From: Shewanella kaireitica
GTDB taxonomy: Bacteria; Pseudomonadota; Gammaproteobacteria; Enterobacterales; Shewanellaceae
Length of the DNA: 64,000 bases
Direction: 5' to 3'
Assembly (NCBI RefSeq): GCF_023284045.1
Contig: NZ_JAKIKQ010000001.1
Location: forward strand, 310,001-374,000
Below are positions 28,170-36,647 of this stretch, piece by piece (position 1 is the stretch's first letter; each line of letters begins with the position of its first letter). Below the pieces are notes generated by a model that had not been told where the DNA came from, did no database searches, and saw only the letters and a program-made list of their open reading frames with translations. The position numbers and the translations under genes were made by a program.

Positions 28170-28839
28170 TCGAGTAGCGTGGGGGATCTAGCCTCCAGTT
28201 CCACAGCAGTACCTGCATATACGCTGACCGCAGGCCATTGGAACCACCTAAGCTGGAAGCTAGCTTATTTTTCTCTAAGTTGCTTAGCTCTCTATTATTT
28301 ATCAAGCGTCGCTTGACCAAAGTCATGAGCTTCCAGCTCACACTCGGCCAAGAGGGGATCAACAGCAATCCCCTCTTGGATCACCCCTGCCGCCCCGACG
28401 AAGTTGTCTCCCTCGTACTTATTTGAAATCACCTAACGCTTCCGATGGGACATCCTGTCCCGCGAAAGCTATACCCACATCCGTGTGGGCACTACGATTA
28501 TTTCTTCAACGTACTTCGGCAACTCCGATGGGGATTAGTGTGTTCTGTAAGTTTTTGAAACTAACTTTTGCCCCAAAATCACTTAGAGCAAATACACTTC
28601 ATTTATTCGAGCGGGTGCGTTCGCCATACTTAAAGTTACCCTTGCAAGACAACTAAGCCAGTTCGACTAATAATGTTTGTTGAACGACTGAAATTCAATC
28701 TTTTGAGTAAAGCGCTAGTGTAAAAAAAGGTAATCTCGTACATTTCCTTTTGACTAGGTAGCGAGGTATGAAGAAAAACAACTTTGTATATGCTTATATA
28801 GCACATCGTCAACGAAGGTATAAGGCGGAGCCACTAGCA
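28170..28839. other. Hairpin-rich non-coding stretch
   Basis: No convincing gene. At least three strong palindromes occur: CCAAGAGGGGAT/ATCCCCTCTTGG (28348-28379, 12-bp stem, 8-base loop), GGGACATCCTGTCCC (28447-28461) and CCCACATCCGTGTGGG (28474-28489). Small ORFs on both strands lack ribosome sites and are mutually inconsistent. It looks like a dispersed repeat or remnant of a mobile element, but I cannot name it. Confidence 0.5.
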
Positions 28840-28872
28840 AAAACAGCGAGCTCATTGATAGCTCGCTGTTTT
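28840..28872 (-). terminator. Terminator of the serine hydrolase gene
   Basis: AAAACAGCGAGC and GCTCGCTGTTTT form a perfect 12-bp stem just past the stop of the minus-strand gene. Confidence 0.85.
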
Positions 28873-28891
28873 GTGCAGTACCAAGTAATAA

Positions 28892-30160
28892 TTACTTTCT
28901 GTAGTAATCCGAAATGGCTTCCATGGCTCGATAAGAATCGGTTGCATAGCTATAGTCTGGCTTATCCCAAGTCGACAGACGAACAATAACTAAGTTGATG
29001 TCTTTATCAATGTAAACTTGTTGACCGGCATAACCTAAAGCAGAGGTGATGTGACGTTCATTATCGGTTACCCAAAACTGTGCAGAGTATGCGCCTTTTG
29101 GTAACATTCCTGTGTAATGCTCGAAGTTCTCATGGTTGCCACTGCGTACTTTTTCTACCCAGTCTGTTGAGATGATCTGCTTACCATTGAATTGACCACC
29201 GTTTGCAAGCATTTGTCCCCAGCGCCCTAAGTCTCGGAGAGTCGTACCAAAACCACCCATAACAACACATGCACCTTCACGGTCAACCATACATTGAGCA
29301 TCTTCTTCTGCGCCTAATTTAGACCATACTCGTTGACTAAACAGTTCGGCACTGCCAATGCCAGAGACATTTTCCATGATTTGACCAAGCATATCGGTTT
29401 CTGAAGAACGGTAGTGGAACTTTCCATCAGTCTCCTGCATTTTATCCATAGAGTATAGGAATTCGCGATTCGTTGCTGGGTTACCTTGTGCGACATTTCT
29501 CCAACCTACAGCAGACTCATGTGCCCAAACTTCTGCATCTGGGTTATCGAATTCCTCTCGATATTGCACGTCAGAAGTCATATCCAATATTTCTTTTACC
29601 TTAACATCCTCCCAAGCGGTCCCTTTTGCTTCCGGTACATAAGTAGAAATAGTCTTTTCTACGTCAACACTGCCATCATCAACAAATGTTGAGAACAATG
29701 TAGACGTTAATGACTTGGATGCACTCATCAAGTGGTGGCGCGTATGGGGTTTCATGCCATTATGATACTCCTCAGTGACGATTTTTCCGTCTTTAAGGAT
29801 GAGTAAACCATCAGTAAATGTTCGATCTAAGTGGCTGCGGAGTGATTCTGTGTCACCATTCAAATTGGTAAAAGTAATGTTATTCAAATCTTGGCGGTTA
29901 TACTCAAACTGATGGGCCTCACCATCTCCTCGCCAAACTACAGCCGTAGGAAAAGCACGACTAATCTGCTGATAAACCGAGACATTGTGAGGCGAATTTT
30001 GCCAGCTTCGAGCGAAATCGCCGTAGGCACTGCCACGCAGTGATTCAGCTGTTTCAGGTAAATGTGGAAGTTGAACGGGTGATTGAGCAAAAGAGGCTGT
30101 CGCCAAAAATGAACTCAAAATGCATACTGAAACTAATGTCTTTGTGGTTAAGTTTTTCAT
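28892..30160 (-). CDS. Exported serine hydrolase, class C beta-lactamase fold
   Basis: 422 residues with a signal peptide (cut after about residue 25, SFAQ). The beta-lactamase/penicillin-binding fold is shown by the nucleophile motif Ser146-Ala-Ser-Lys149 and Tyr250-Arg-Ser252. GYAGQQVYIDKD near the end lies where the third motif would be, without a clear KTG, so it is more likely an esterase or peptidase-like hydrolase than a true AmpC. AAAGGA lies seven bases before the ATG. It is divergent from an XRE-type regulator with a palindrome between them, a layout suggesting local control. Confidence 0.85.
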   Translation of the reverse strand: MKNLTTKTLVSVCILSSFLATASFAQSPVQLPHLPETAESLRGSAYGDFARSWQNSPHNVSVYQQISRAFPTAVVWRGDGEAHQFEYNRQDLNNITFTNLNGDTESLRSHLDRTFTDGLLILKDGKIVTEEYHNGMKPHTRHHLMSASKSLTSTLFSTFVDDGSVDVEKTISTYVPEAKGTAWEDVKVKEILDMTSDVQYREEFDNPDAEVWAHESAVGWRNVAQGNPATNREFLYSMDKMQETDGKFHYRSSETDMLGQIMENVSGIGSAELFSQRVWSKLGAEEDAQCMVDREGACVVMGGFGTTLRDLGRWGQMLANGGQFNGKQIISTDWVEKVRSGNHENFEHYTGMLPKGAYSAQFWVTDNERHITSALGYAGQQVYIDKDINLVIVRLSTWDKPDYSYATDSYRAMEAISDYYRK

Positions 30161-30213
30161 ATTGATATCCTTTACGAACCTTGTTCTCTATTTGATGAGG
30201 CTATAATATGACG

Positions 30214-30226
30214 TATGGTTTCCATA
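30214..30226. promoter_or_regulatory. Candidate operator between divergent genes
   Basis: TATGG-TTT-CCATA is a perfect inverted repeat located just after a TATAAT (30202-30207) that could be the -10 box of the regulator gene. A repressor bound here would cover the transcription start. The -35 match (TTGTTC, 15 bases upstream) is weak. Confidence 0.45.
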
Positions 30227-30264
30227 TGCTGGAAATGAATAGCTGCTAATTTACAGGTGTTGGA

Positions 30265-30669
30265 ATGCCCGATATAAATACCGAAGGATACGAGTTTTTT
30301 GGTGTTGATGAATATCAACTCAAAACCATGTTAATAGAAAGAATTGAGTACTTAATAGCGAATCATGGTTGGTCTAAACACCAGTTAGCACAAAAAACTC
30401 AATTACCAGTAAGCTCTTTGTATATAAAATTAGATAGAGAGTCGAAGAGCCAGTTTACATTCATTGAACTGTGTCAGATTGCTAAGACACTTGATATCAG
30501 TTTGATTCAAATGCTTCCGCTTACCCAAGAGGAAATTGAGCAAGGAGGCAAGCCCGTAGGGACTGCCACCATGTTAAAGATGTGGGATACGCTTCTATCT
30601 AGGGATCAAGCGCAATTAGAGGTGCTGTTTGAAATAGACCAGATTCTACATGCTAGAAAAGAAAGCTAG
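30265..30669 (+). CDS. XRE-family (Cro/CI-type) transcriptional regulator
   Basis: 134 residues. A helix-turn-helix of the Cro/CI kind spans about 20-77 (WSKHQLAQKTQLPVSSLYIKL), ending in a DISLIQML segment usual in this family. A helical tail (about 80-134) may serve dimerisation. It is transcribed divergently from the serine hydrolase gene and is the obvious candidate to control that gene and itself. No ligand-binding domain is recognisable. Confidence 0.8.
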   Translation: MPDINTEGYEFFGVDEYQLKTMLIERIEYLIANHGWSKHQLAQKTQLPVSSLYIKLDRESKSQFTFIELCQIAKTLDISLIQMLPLTQEEIEQGGKPVGTATMLKMWDTLLSRDQAQLEVLFEIDQILHARKES

Positions 30670-31128
30670 GGCACTATACTGAGGGGAAAGGGAAGAGTTT
30701 CTGATAGGTAACGTTGTATAGTTAAGCATAGAATACAGTGTATTATTAATCTCCACGATACTTGATATTCTGCCCGTTATAGCTGTTCTGCCTCGATAAG
30801 CTGGACACCAAGTTAAGTGACTTTCCATACTTATAGTTATTCACGAGTCGCTAATATTGGATCTTCCACAACTCACTTTTGTCCAAAAATGAGTTAACGA
30901 CTACCATCGACTTGCAAGTATTCATCTGGATTGGGCTGTGCAAGCTTCTAAATCATGGATGATTTAGCAGAGCCTATAGGGATATATTTACGGCGGCTTG
31001 CAAAAGTTCAAGGCAGCTGAATTGCCATACCCCGCTTAACCTCAATACAGATCTTTAGACTTTTACGTTAATGTATTTCTGACCCAAATGAGCTTCAATC
31101 TCTATTGGTTAAAAACACAAAGCATTAA
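30670..31128. other. Spacer between the XRE gene and pepA
   Basis: About 460 bases without a supported gene. The stretch around 30955-31015 has a short open frame (MDDLAEPIGIYLRR) without a ribosome site, which I take as a remnant or chance. Nothing else stands out. Confidence 0.4.
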
Positions 31129-31158
31129 AAAAGCCAGTTGAATTAACAACTGGCTTTT
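31129..31158 (-). terminator. Terminator of pepA
   Basis: AAAAGCCAGTTG and CAACTGGCTTTT form a perfect 12-bp stem with loop AATTAA. Confidence 0.88.
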
Positions 31159-31202
31159 ATTTTGTCTAGCAATGCTAGACAAGTCGCTTTCGCTAAAGCA
31201 AA

Positions 31203-32711
31203 TTACTCGCCTTGATCAACGCCTGCGCGGTTGATTAAGAACTGAGTCAATAATGGTACAGGGCGACCTGTAGAACCTTTATTGGCACCGCTGTTCCAAG
31301 CTGTACCAGCCACATCAATATGTGCCCAGTTATACTTCTTAGCAAAACGAGATAAGAAACAAGCTGCAGTAATAGAACCTGCTGGACGACCACCTAAGTT
31401 AGTCATATCAGCAAATGGGCTCTCTAAGTGCTCTTGGTACTCATCCCATAATGGCATGCGCCATGCGCGGTCACCACTTTGCTCACCAGCATTAAGTAGC
31501 TCATGTGCAAGCGGGTTATGACCAGAGAACAGCCCTGATGCGTGCTTACCCAGTGCAATAACACATGCGCCGGTTAAGGTTGCTGTATCAACCACTAATT
31601 CTGGGTCAAAGCGCTCAACGTAAGTTAATACATCACATAAAACTAAACGGCCTTCAGCATCAGTGTTTAACACTTCAACCGTTTGACCTGACATAGTGGT
31701 TAAGATGTCGCCTGGACGATATGCATTACTAGAAGGCATGTTTTCACAGCCAGCTAGTACGCCGATGACGTTGATGGGTAACTGCATGTCACACAATGCT
31801 TTCATCGCACCGATAACACCTGCTGCGCCGCCCATGTCGTATTTCATCTCATCCATGCCTTCGCCTGGCTTAAGTGAAATACCACCTGAATCGAAGGTTA
31901 GCCCTTTACCGACAAGTACAATTGGCTTCTGAGTATTATCAACTGCGCCCTTGTATTCCATGATAGTCATAACTGATTCGTTATCACTACCGCGGCCTAC
32001 AGCTAGGTATGAATTCATTCCTAGTTTTTCCATCTGCTCTTCACCAACCGTTGTTACTGTGAGGTTCTCAGTATTTTCGGCGATTTGACGAGCTTGTGAT
32101 GCAAGGTAAGCGGGGTTACAGATGTTTGGCGGCATGTTTGCCACGTCGCGACAAAGGTGCATACCGGCTGATACAGCCATACCATGCTCTATCGCGCGTT
32201 CGCCAACAGTTAGCTCGCGGCGAGTTGGTACGTTAAACACCAACTTACGTAGTGGACGACGAGTTTCACCTTTACGTGTCTTAAGCGCATCAAAACTGTA
32301 TAAGCTGTTTTGCGTACTTTCGACCGCTTCACGTACTTTCCAGTATGTGTCACGACCTTTCACGTGTAGTTCGGTAAGAAAACAAACAGCTTCCATTGAA
32401 CCTGTTTCGTTTAGAGTATTAATGGTCTTAGTGATGATTTGCTTGTATTGGCGTTCATCAAGTTCACGCTCTTTACCACAACCGACCAAAAGTACACGTT
32501 CGCTTAATACGTTAGGTACATGATGCAGTAATAACATCTGTCCTGGCTTACCTTCCAAATCGCCACGACGAAGTAGGTTACTGATGTAACCTTCACTGAT
32601 CTTATCTAACTGTTCGGCGATACCGGACAAGCGTCTTGGCTCATATACACCTACGACGATACAAGCTGAGCGTTGCTTCTCTGGGCTACCGCTCTTTACG
32701 CTAAACTCCAT
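31203..32711 (-). CDS. pepA: Leucyl aminopeptidase PepA
   Basis: A hexameric cytosolic M17 aminopeptidase with two metal ions. In E. coli it also binds DNA as an accessory factor for Xer recombination and represses carAB. The 502-residue protein has an N-terminal domain (1-165) and a catalytic domain with [10 protein letters not shown], the lysine/metal segment KYDMGGAA, and the signature [14 protein letters not shown] precedes the ATG. It is divergent from lptF, the standard arrangement in gammaproteobacteria. Confidence 0.96.
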   Translation of the reverse strand: MEFSVKSGSPEKQRSACIVVGVYEPRRLSGIAEQLDKISEGYISNLLRRGDLEGKPGQMLLLHHVPNVLSERVLLVGCGKERELDERQYKQIITKTINTLNETGSMEAVCFLTELHVKGRDTYWKVREAVESTQNSLYSFDALKTRKGETRRPLRKLVFNVPTRRELTVGERAIEHGMAVSAGMHLCRDVANMPPNICNPAYLASQARQIAENTENLTVTTVGEEQMEKLGMNSYLAVGRGSDNESVMTIMEYKGAVDNTQKPIVLVGKGLTFDSGGISLKPGEGMDEMKYDMGGAAGVIGAMKALCDMQLPINVIGVLAGCENMPSSNAYRPGDILTTMSGQTVEVLNTDAEGRLVLCDVLTYVERFDPELVVDTATLTGACVIALGKHASGLFSGHNPLAHELLNAGEQSGDRAWRMPLWDEYQEHLESPFADMTNLGGRPAGSITAACFLSRFAKKYNWAHIDVAGTAWNSGANKGSTGRPVPLLTQFLINRAGVDQGE

Positions 32712-32934
32712 GAGCTCTCCTAGATTCTTAAAGACAAATTTTATTATTTATTAGATAATGTCTGCTTGTGCCCAAAAAGGGCCTAAATATGGCTCACCCT
32801 AAAATAGATTTTTCAGGTGTTTTCCCTGGCCATGTTATGCAATTGTTGGTTACAAAACTACTAAAAGTAGACAGTTTACATGAAAGTTGTATTGATACCA
32901 GCATAATTCAAAGTTTAGAGACAGGATCCTACCT

Positions 32935-34050
32935 GTGATTGTATTTAGATACTTGATTCGAGAAGTTTTAAAGGCCCAAATAGCGGTACTTTTGGTGCTG
33001 TTAGCTATTTTTATTAGCCAACATTTCGTGCGTGTGCTTGCTGACGCTTCTGATGGCGAATTTCCTGCTTCCCTAGTGATGACATTGCTAGGGCTCAACA
33101 TGCCGTTTCTAATTGTTTTAGTGCTGCCTCTTAGTCTATTTTTAGGTATTTTGCTGGCTCATGGCCGTATGTACTCTGAAAATGAGATGGTTATTTTGCA
33201 CGGTGTTGGTATTAGTGAATGGTATATCACCCGAGTCACTTTGCTGCTGGCTGTGGTTAATATGATTTTCACTGGTTTCTTGTCTATCTATGTCACACCT
33301 TGGGCAGAAGAGCGGCAAAACCAGGTGTTGGAGCACGCCCAGTCTGAGGCGGGCATCGCTGCACTTACCCAAGGTCGCTTTCAAACCAGCCCTAATGGCC
33401 GTGCGGTGTTATTTGTGGAACGTATTGGTCGAGACAATAAGCTTGATAAGGTATTTGTTGCCCAGCTTCCGGATCCTGATGATGAAACGGGCCTAGCTAA
33501 TGTTGTGGTTGCACGTTCTGGCAAGGTGGTTGAAGACGCTACAGGCGGGCAAAGATTGCAGCTTGAAGATGGGGTCCAATATCAGGGGAGTCCAAAACGC
33601 GTTGATTATCAAGTCGTCGAATTTGGTGGCTATCAGATGGAGATTAAAGAGCAAGAGGCGGGTGAGCGCAGACGTAAGCTCTCTGCACTGCCGATTGATC
33701 AATTGATGGATATTGATACGCCAGAAGCGACTGCTGAGTTTCATTGGCGTTTAGCGATACCTTTGGCTATTCCTTTAATGACTTTGATTGCTGTACCTAT
33801 GGCACGAGTTAATAACCGTCAAGGTAAATTCGCTAAGATGTTCCCGGCTATTTTACTTTATTTAGGCTACTTCGGGCTGATGGTTGCGGGTCGAAAATCG
33901 CTAGAGGATGGGGTGGTGCCTGAGATTCTCGGGATGTGGTGGATCCATGCCTCCGCCCTGTTAATAGGCTTACTCTTGCTTGGTAAAGAGCGGCCGACAG
34001 GGGCGAAACTTTCTGGTGTGTTTAAGCGCAAAAAGGCGGCCCGCACATGA
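32935..34050 (+). CDS. lptF: LPS export permease LptF
   Basis: An inner-membrane subunit of the LptB2FG transporter that extracts lipopolysaccharide and passes it to LptC. The 371-residue protein has an N-terminal helix starting IVFRYLIREVLKAQ, three further helices before about residue 120, a periplasmic beta-jellyroll region (about 125-255) and C-terminal helices (265-355). The GTG start follows ACAGGA. The stop overlaps lptG by four bases (ATGA), so translation is coupled. Confidence 0.95.
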   Translation: MIVFRYLIREVLKAQIAVLLVLLAIFISQHFVRVLADASDGEFPASLVMTLLGLNMPFLIVLVLPLSLFLGILLAHGRMYSENEMVILHGVGISEWYITRVTLLLAVVNMIFTGFLSIYVTPWAEERQNQVLEHAQSEAGIAALTQGRFQTSPNGRAVLFVERIGRDNKLDKVFVAQLPDPDDETGLANVVVARSGKVVEDATGGQRLQLEDGVQYQGSPKRVDYQVVEFGGYQMEIKEQEAGERRRKLSALPIDQLMDIDTPEATAEFHWRLAIPLAIPLMTLIAVPMARVNNRQGKFAKMFPAILLYLGYFGLMVAGRKSLEDGVVPEILGMWWIHASALLIGLLLLGKERPTGAKLSGVFKRKKAART

Positions 34051-35105
34051 GAATTTTAGACTTCTATATCGCTAAAGTTCTTATCAGTAGTTCCTCTTTG
34101 TCACTGCTTATTTTGACGGGTTTATCGGGCATTATTAAGTGGGTTGATCAGTTAAGACTCGTAGGACGAGGCACCTATAGCATGATGGATGCGGGGATCT
34201 ATGTACTGTTTTTGATCCCCCGTGATATCGAAATGTTTTTTCCTATGGCGGTGTTGCTTGGTGCGCTTACCGGCATGGGGATGTTGGCATCTAATTCTGA
34301 ATTAGTGGTGATGCAATCATCCGGTTTATCGCGCTTGCAAATAGCGTTGTCAGCGATGAAAACTGCGATACCTTTAATGATTTTAGTCATGCTACTCTCA
34401 GAGTATGTTGCGCCTGTTGCCGAGGTTCGAGCGAAAGAGATCCAGCGAACGCAGATCTCTGGCGGTAGTTTGATTGAATCTACTCGCGGGGTTTGGGCTA
34501 AAGATGGCGATCTGTTTGTCAATATTGGCGGCGTTGTCGATAGCAATAATTTACGTGATATCACTTTGTATGAATTTGATGATACCACTAATCTTACCAG
34601 CACCGTGCATGCTGAAACTGCTAAATATATGGGTAAGTTTTGGCAGCTCTATGACGTTAGAAGAACGTCACTAAAGAGCGAGCAAGTGGTGCTGAGCAAC
34701 CTTGATGAAGATAAATGGGTATCGTCTCTGACACCTGAGAAATTAAGTGTGGTATCGGTTAAGCCTGAGTCACTTTCTATCGAAGGCTTACTGGATTATT
34801 TAGACTATCTACAAAACAACAATCAAGCTTCTGCGCGCTATGAATTAGCATTGTGGCGCAAGCTAATGCAGCCGGTGACCATTGCGGTAATGATGTTAGT
34901 TGCACTCTCCTTTGTATTTGGTCCACTGCGAACGGTGACCATGGGGGCGCGAGTTCTGCTTGGGGTCGTTGCTGGCTTTAGTTTCTATATATGCAGTGAG
35001 GTGTTTGGACCATTGAGTATTGTTTACGGTTTACCAGCATTTATTAGTGCCGGAATGCCCGCAGTAATATTCAGTGCTGGTGCGCTGTACTATATCCGTA
35101 AATAA
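34047..35105 (+). CDS. lptG: LPS export permease LptG
   Basis: The second permease subunit of LptB2FG. The 352-residue protein has the same layout as LptF: the N-terminal helix follows MRILDFYIAKVL, two further helices lie near 55-80 and 100-120, the jellyroll region spans about 125-265, and C-terminal helices fill 275-350. It starts inside the last codons of lptF. A perfect terminator shared with the opposing RDD gene follows. Confidence 0.95.
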   Translation: MRILDFYIAKVLISSSSLSLLILTGLSGIIKWVDQLRLVGRGTYSMMDAGIYVLFLIPRDIEMFFPMAVLLGALTGMGMLASNSELVVMQSSGLSRLQIALSAMKTAIPLMILVMLLSEYVAPVAEVRAKEIQRTQISGGSLIESTRGVWAKDGDLFVNIGGVVDSNNLRDITLYEFDDTTNLTSTVHAETAKYMGKFWQLYDVRRTSLKSEQVVLSNLDEDKWVSSLTPEKLSVVSVKPESLSIEGLLDYLDYLQNNNQASARYELALWRKLMQPVTIAVMMLVALSFVFGPLRTVTMGARVLLGVVAGFSFYICSEVFGPLSIVYGLPAFISAGMPAVIFSAGALYYIRK

Positions 35106-35131
35106 AGGCCTAATCTGTAGAAGGTTGGAAC

Positions 35132-35173
35132 AAAAAAGCCAATATACTTGCGAGCAAGTTTATTGGCTTTTTA
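35132..35173. terminator. Bidirectional terminator between lptG and the RDD gene
   Basis: AAAAAGCCAATA pairs with TATTGGCTTTTT, with the inner stem ACTTGC/GCAAGT. It serves convergent genes. Confidence 0.88.
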
Positions 35174-35179
35174 TGTTCT

Positions 35180-35207
35180 GCCTAACGCCTAACGCCTAAC
35201 GCCTAAC
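35180..35207. repeat. Four tandem copies of GCCTAAC
   Basis: A perfect 7-bp repeat, four copies, in the short spacer between convergent genes. It is non-coding and a likely slippage site. Confidence 0.9.
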
Positions 35208-35220
35208 CGCATATAAGCGA

Positions 35221-35745
35221 TTAAACGCCTCGCCAATTACGCATCTGATTAGCTTCTTTAGACAATACCACCACTTCAGAGCGGGTCATCATATCTTGCA
35301 ATGCAAGCTTGTCACCGTTAATCAATATCCACAAATTACCTATGCCGAGTAATGACCAGATAAGTCTCGCTGCAGCTGTTACCATACTAAGGTTCTGACC
35401 ATTCGGATGCTGGATTTTAAGTCTCCATGCTCGCATCCCTAAAGTTTGGCCACCGTAGCTCCAGAAGCTGATGTAGAACAAGCCTACACATAGCGCGATC
35501 CAGAATTGGTAGATCCCTTTATACAAAGGGATGGCATTAAGTGCATCGGACACATGTTCATAACCTGTTATGTCGATTAGCCCGCCTGAAACCAGTGCGG
35601 TGAAAATGCCAAAACCAATCGCACCTGCGATCATATAAACGGCGACTGCTAGCAACAGATCGTAAATAATAGCGCCGCAGCGTTTGAAAAAACCAGCGCG
35701 TGGAAAGTTGGCATGATCGCTATTGGGTATAGAGTTTGCTGTCAT
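35221..35745 (-). CDS. RDD-family membrane protein
   Basis: 174 residues with three or four hydrophobic segments. The family Arg-Asp-Asp region appears as FFKRCGAIIYDLLL near residue 20, and the second half carries GQTLGMRAWRLKI, the usual RDD ending. The molecular role is unsettled in most species. The frame runs to a GTG at 35754, but ATG 35745 is the likelier start. It converges on lptG. Confidence 0.85.
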   Translation of the reverse strand: MTANSIPNSDHANFPRAGFFKRCGAIIYDLLLAVAVYMIAGAIGFGIFTALVSGGLIDITGYEHVSDALNAIPLYKGIYQFWIALCVGLFYISFWSYGGQTLGMRAWRLKIQHPNGQNLSMVTAAARLIWSLLGIGNLWILINGDKLALQDMMTRSEVVVLSKEANQMRNWRGV

Positions 35746-35789
35746 TAATATCACTCAATTGGTTAGTTTCCTGGGAAGCGTTTAACGAA

Positions 35790-36044
35790 TTAACGCGCTT
35801 TAGGGTCATCTTTTATGTAATAGATATCGCTAAAACCAAATCTAGCAAACTCCTTATTACGGAAATCCCTTACTGCTGAAGAGCCTTTAGATGTCATTTC
35901 TACTTGCTGTTCCATCATATGGTAGCGAGTTAAATCAACGCCTTCTTCAGCCGCAACGGCTTCATAGATGTCATGAAATTTGTCGTAGGCAAAGTTAATT
36001 TCTTTTGCTTTGCCTTTGAACTTATAGGTGATTCTTACGGCCAT
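35790..36044 (-). CDS. DUF2960 protein
   Basis: 84 residues, cytoplasmic, no membrane segment. The opening MAVRITYKFKGKAKEI and the FARFGFSDIYYI region near the end match my memory of the small DUF2960 family of Shewanella, Vibrio and relatives, whose function is unknown. An in-frame ATG lies at 36080, but ATG 36044, preceded by GAGAAGAG, gives the usual family N-terminus. Confidence 0.75.
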   Translation of the reverse strand: MAVRITYKFKGKAKEINFAYDKFHDIYEAVAAEEGVDLTRYHMMEQQVEMTSKGSSAVRDFRNKEFARFGFSDIYYIKDDPKAR

Positions 36045-36143
36045 ATTGCTCTTCTCATTTGAAATTGGGTGCAAGCCCAAGCAGCCTCAAAATGCAGTCT
36101 GTAGCATGTTGAGGTTATTTATCGCTATGATAGCAAATCTCGA

Positions 36144-36623
36144 CTACAAGGTATAAACCATATAACAGGCATCGGCAGGATAATCGCTAAGATCTTTATC
36201 AATTTCCTGCACTTTAAAGCCTTGTCGTTGCCAATAGCGATCAGCGCCTTGTACGGCAATCAAGCTAATGTTGCTAAAGCCATTATTCTTGGCGAATTGC
36301 ATGAGTTGCTCCAGGATCAGGCGGCCAGCTCCTTTACCTTGAGCCTTCGCAGACAGTGCAATATCGTGCAGGTACAGCGTGTCGCTTGCAGTGATTCTCT
36401 CTAACTCTTGCTCTAAGGTGGGCGGATGATTGATTATCCAAGGATGAGCCAAACAATAACCTACAACTTGTTGGCTAAGTTCCAGGCTAAAACAAGACTG
36501 CGGTGATGCTAACCATTTACTCTGCAGCACTGCTAATGACTCCGGTTCTATCTGTGGATAGCACTCAAGCTGGATCTCAAGAATACTCGGCCAGTCACTT
36601 GTTTCAATATTGCGTAATCTCAT
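36144..36623 (-). CDS. GNAT-family N-acetyltransferase
   Basis: 159 residues forming one GNAT domain. YLHDIALSAKAQGKGAGRLI contains the acetyl-CoA-binding Q/R-x-x-G-x-G/A loop, followed by GFSNISLIAVQGADRYWQRQGF, the common last strand-helix-strand. It transfers an acetyl group to an unknown amine or protein substrate. A TTG three bases upstream is in frame, but ATG 36623 is preferred. It lies just downstream of the M32 carboxypeptidase gene on the same strand and is probably co-transcribed. Confidence 0.83.
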   Translation of the reverse strand: MRLRNIETSDWPSILEIQLECYPQIEPESLAVLQSKWLASPQSCFSLELSQQVVGYCLAHPWIINHPPTLEQELERITASDTLYLHDIALSAKAQGKGAGRLILEQLMQFAKNNGFSNISLIAVQGADRYWQRQGFKVQEIDKDLSDYPADACYMVYTL

Positions 36624-36647
36624 CAATTTATACCGCCTGTGCTTAGC

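Noticed and set aside
27979-28368. 129-codon minus-strand ORF
   Set aside because: Overlaps the 3' part of the broken gene and the hairpin region, with no ribosome site and an implausible composition.
28892-30160. Serine hydrolase considered as an AmpC beta-lactamase
   Set aside because: SxxK and YxS are present, but no clear KTG motif and no ampR-type LysR regulator; the divergent regulator is XRE-type.
31203-32711. PepA near XerD considered as a dedicated recombination locus
   Set aside because: The two genes are about 7 kb apart in their usual separate core contexts and no dif- or cer-like site was seen.
35180-35207. GCCTAAC repeats considered as regulator sites (iterons)
   Set aside because: They lie between convergent genes after a terminator, with no replication or partition gene nearby; simple slippage explains them.
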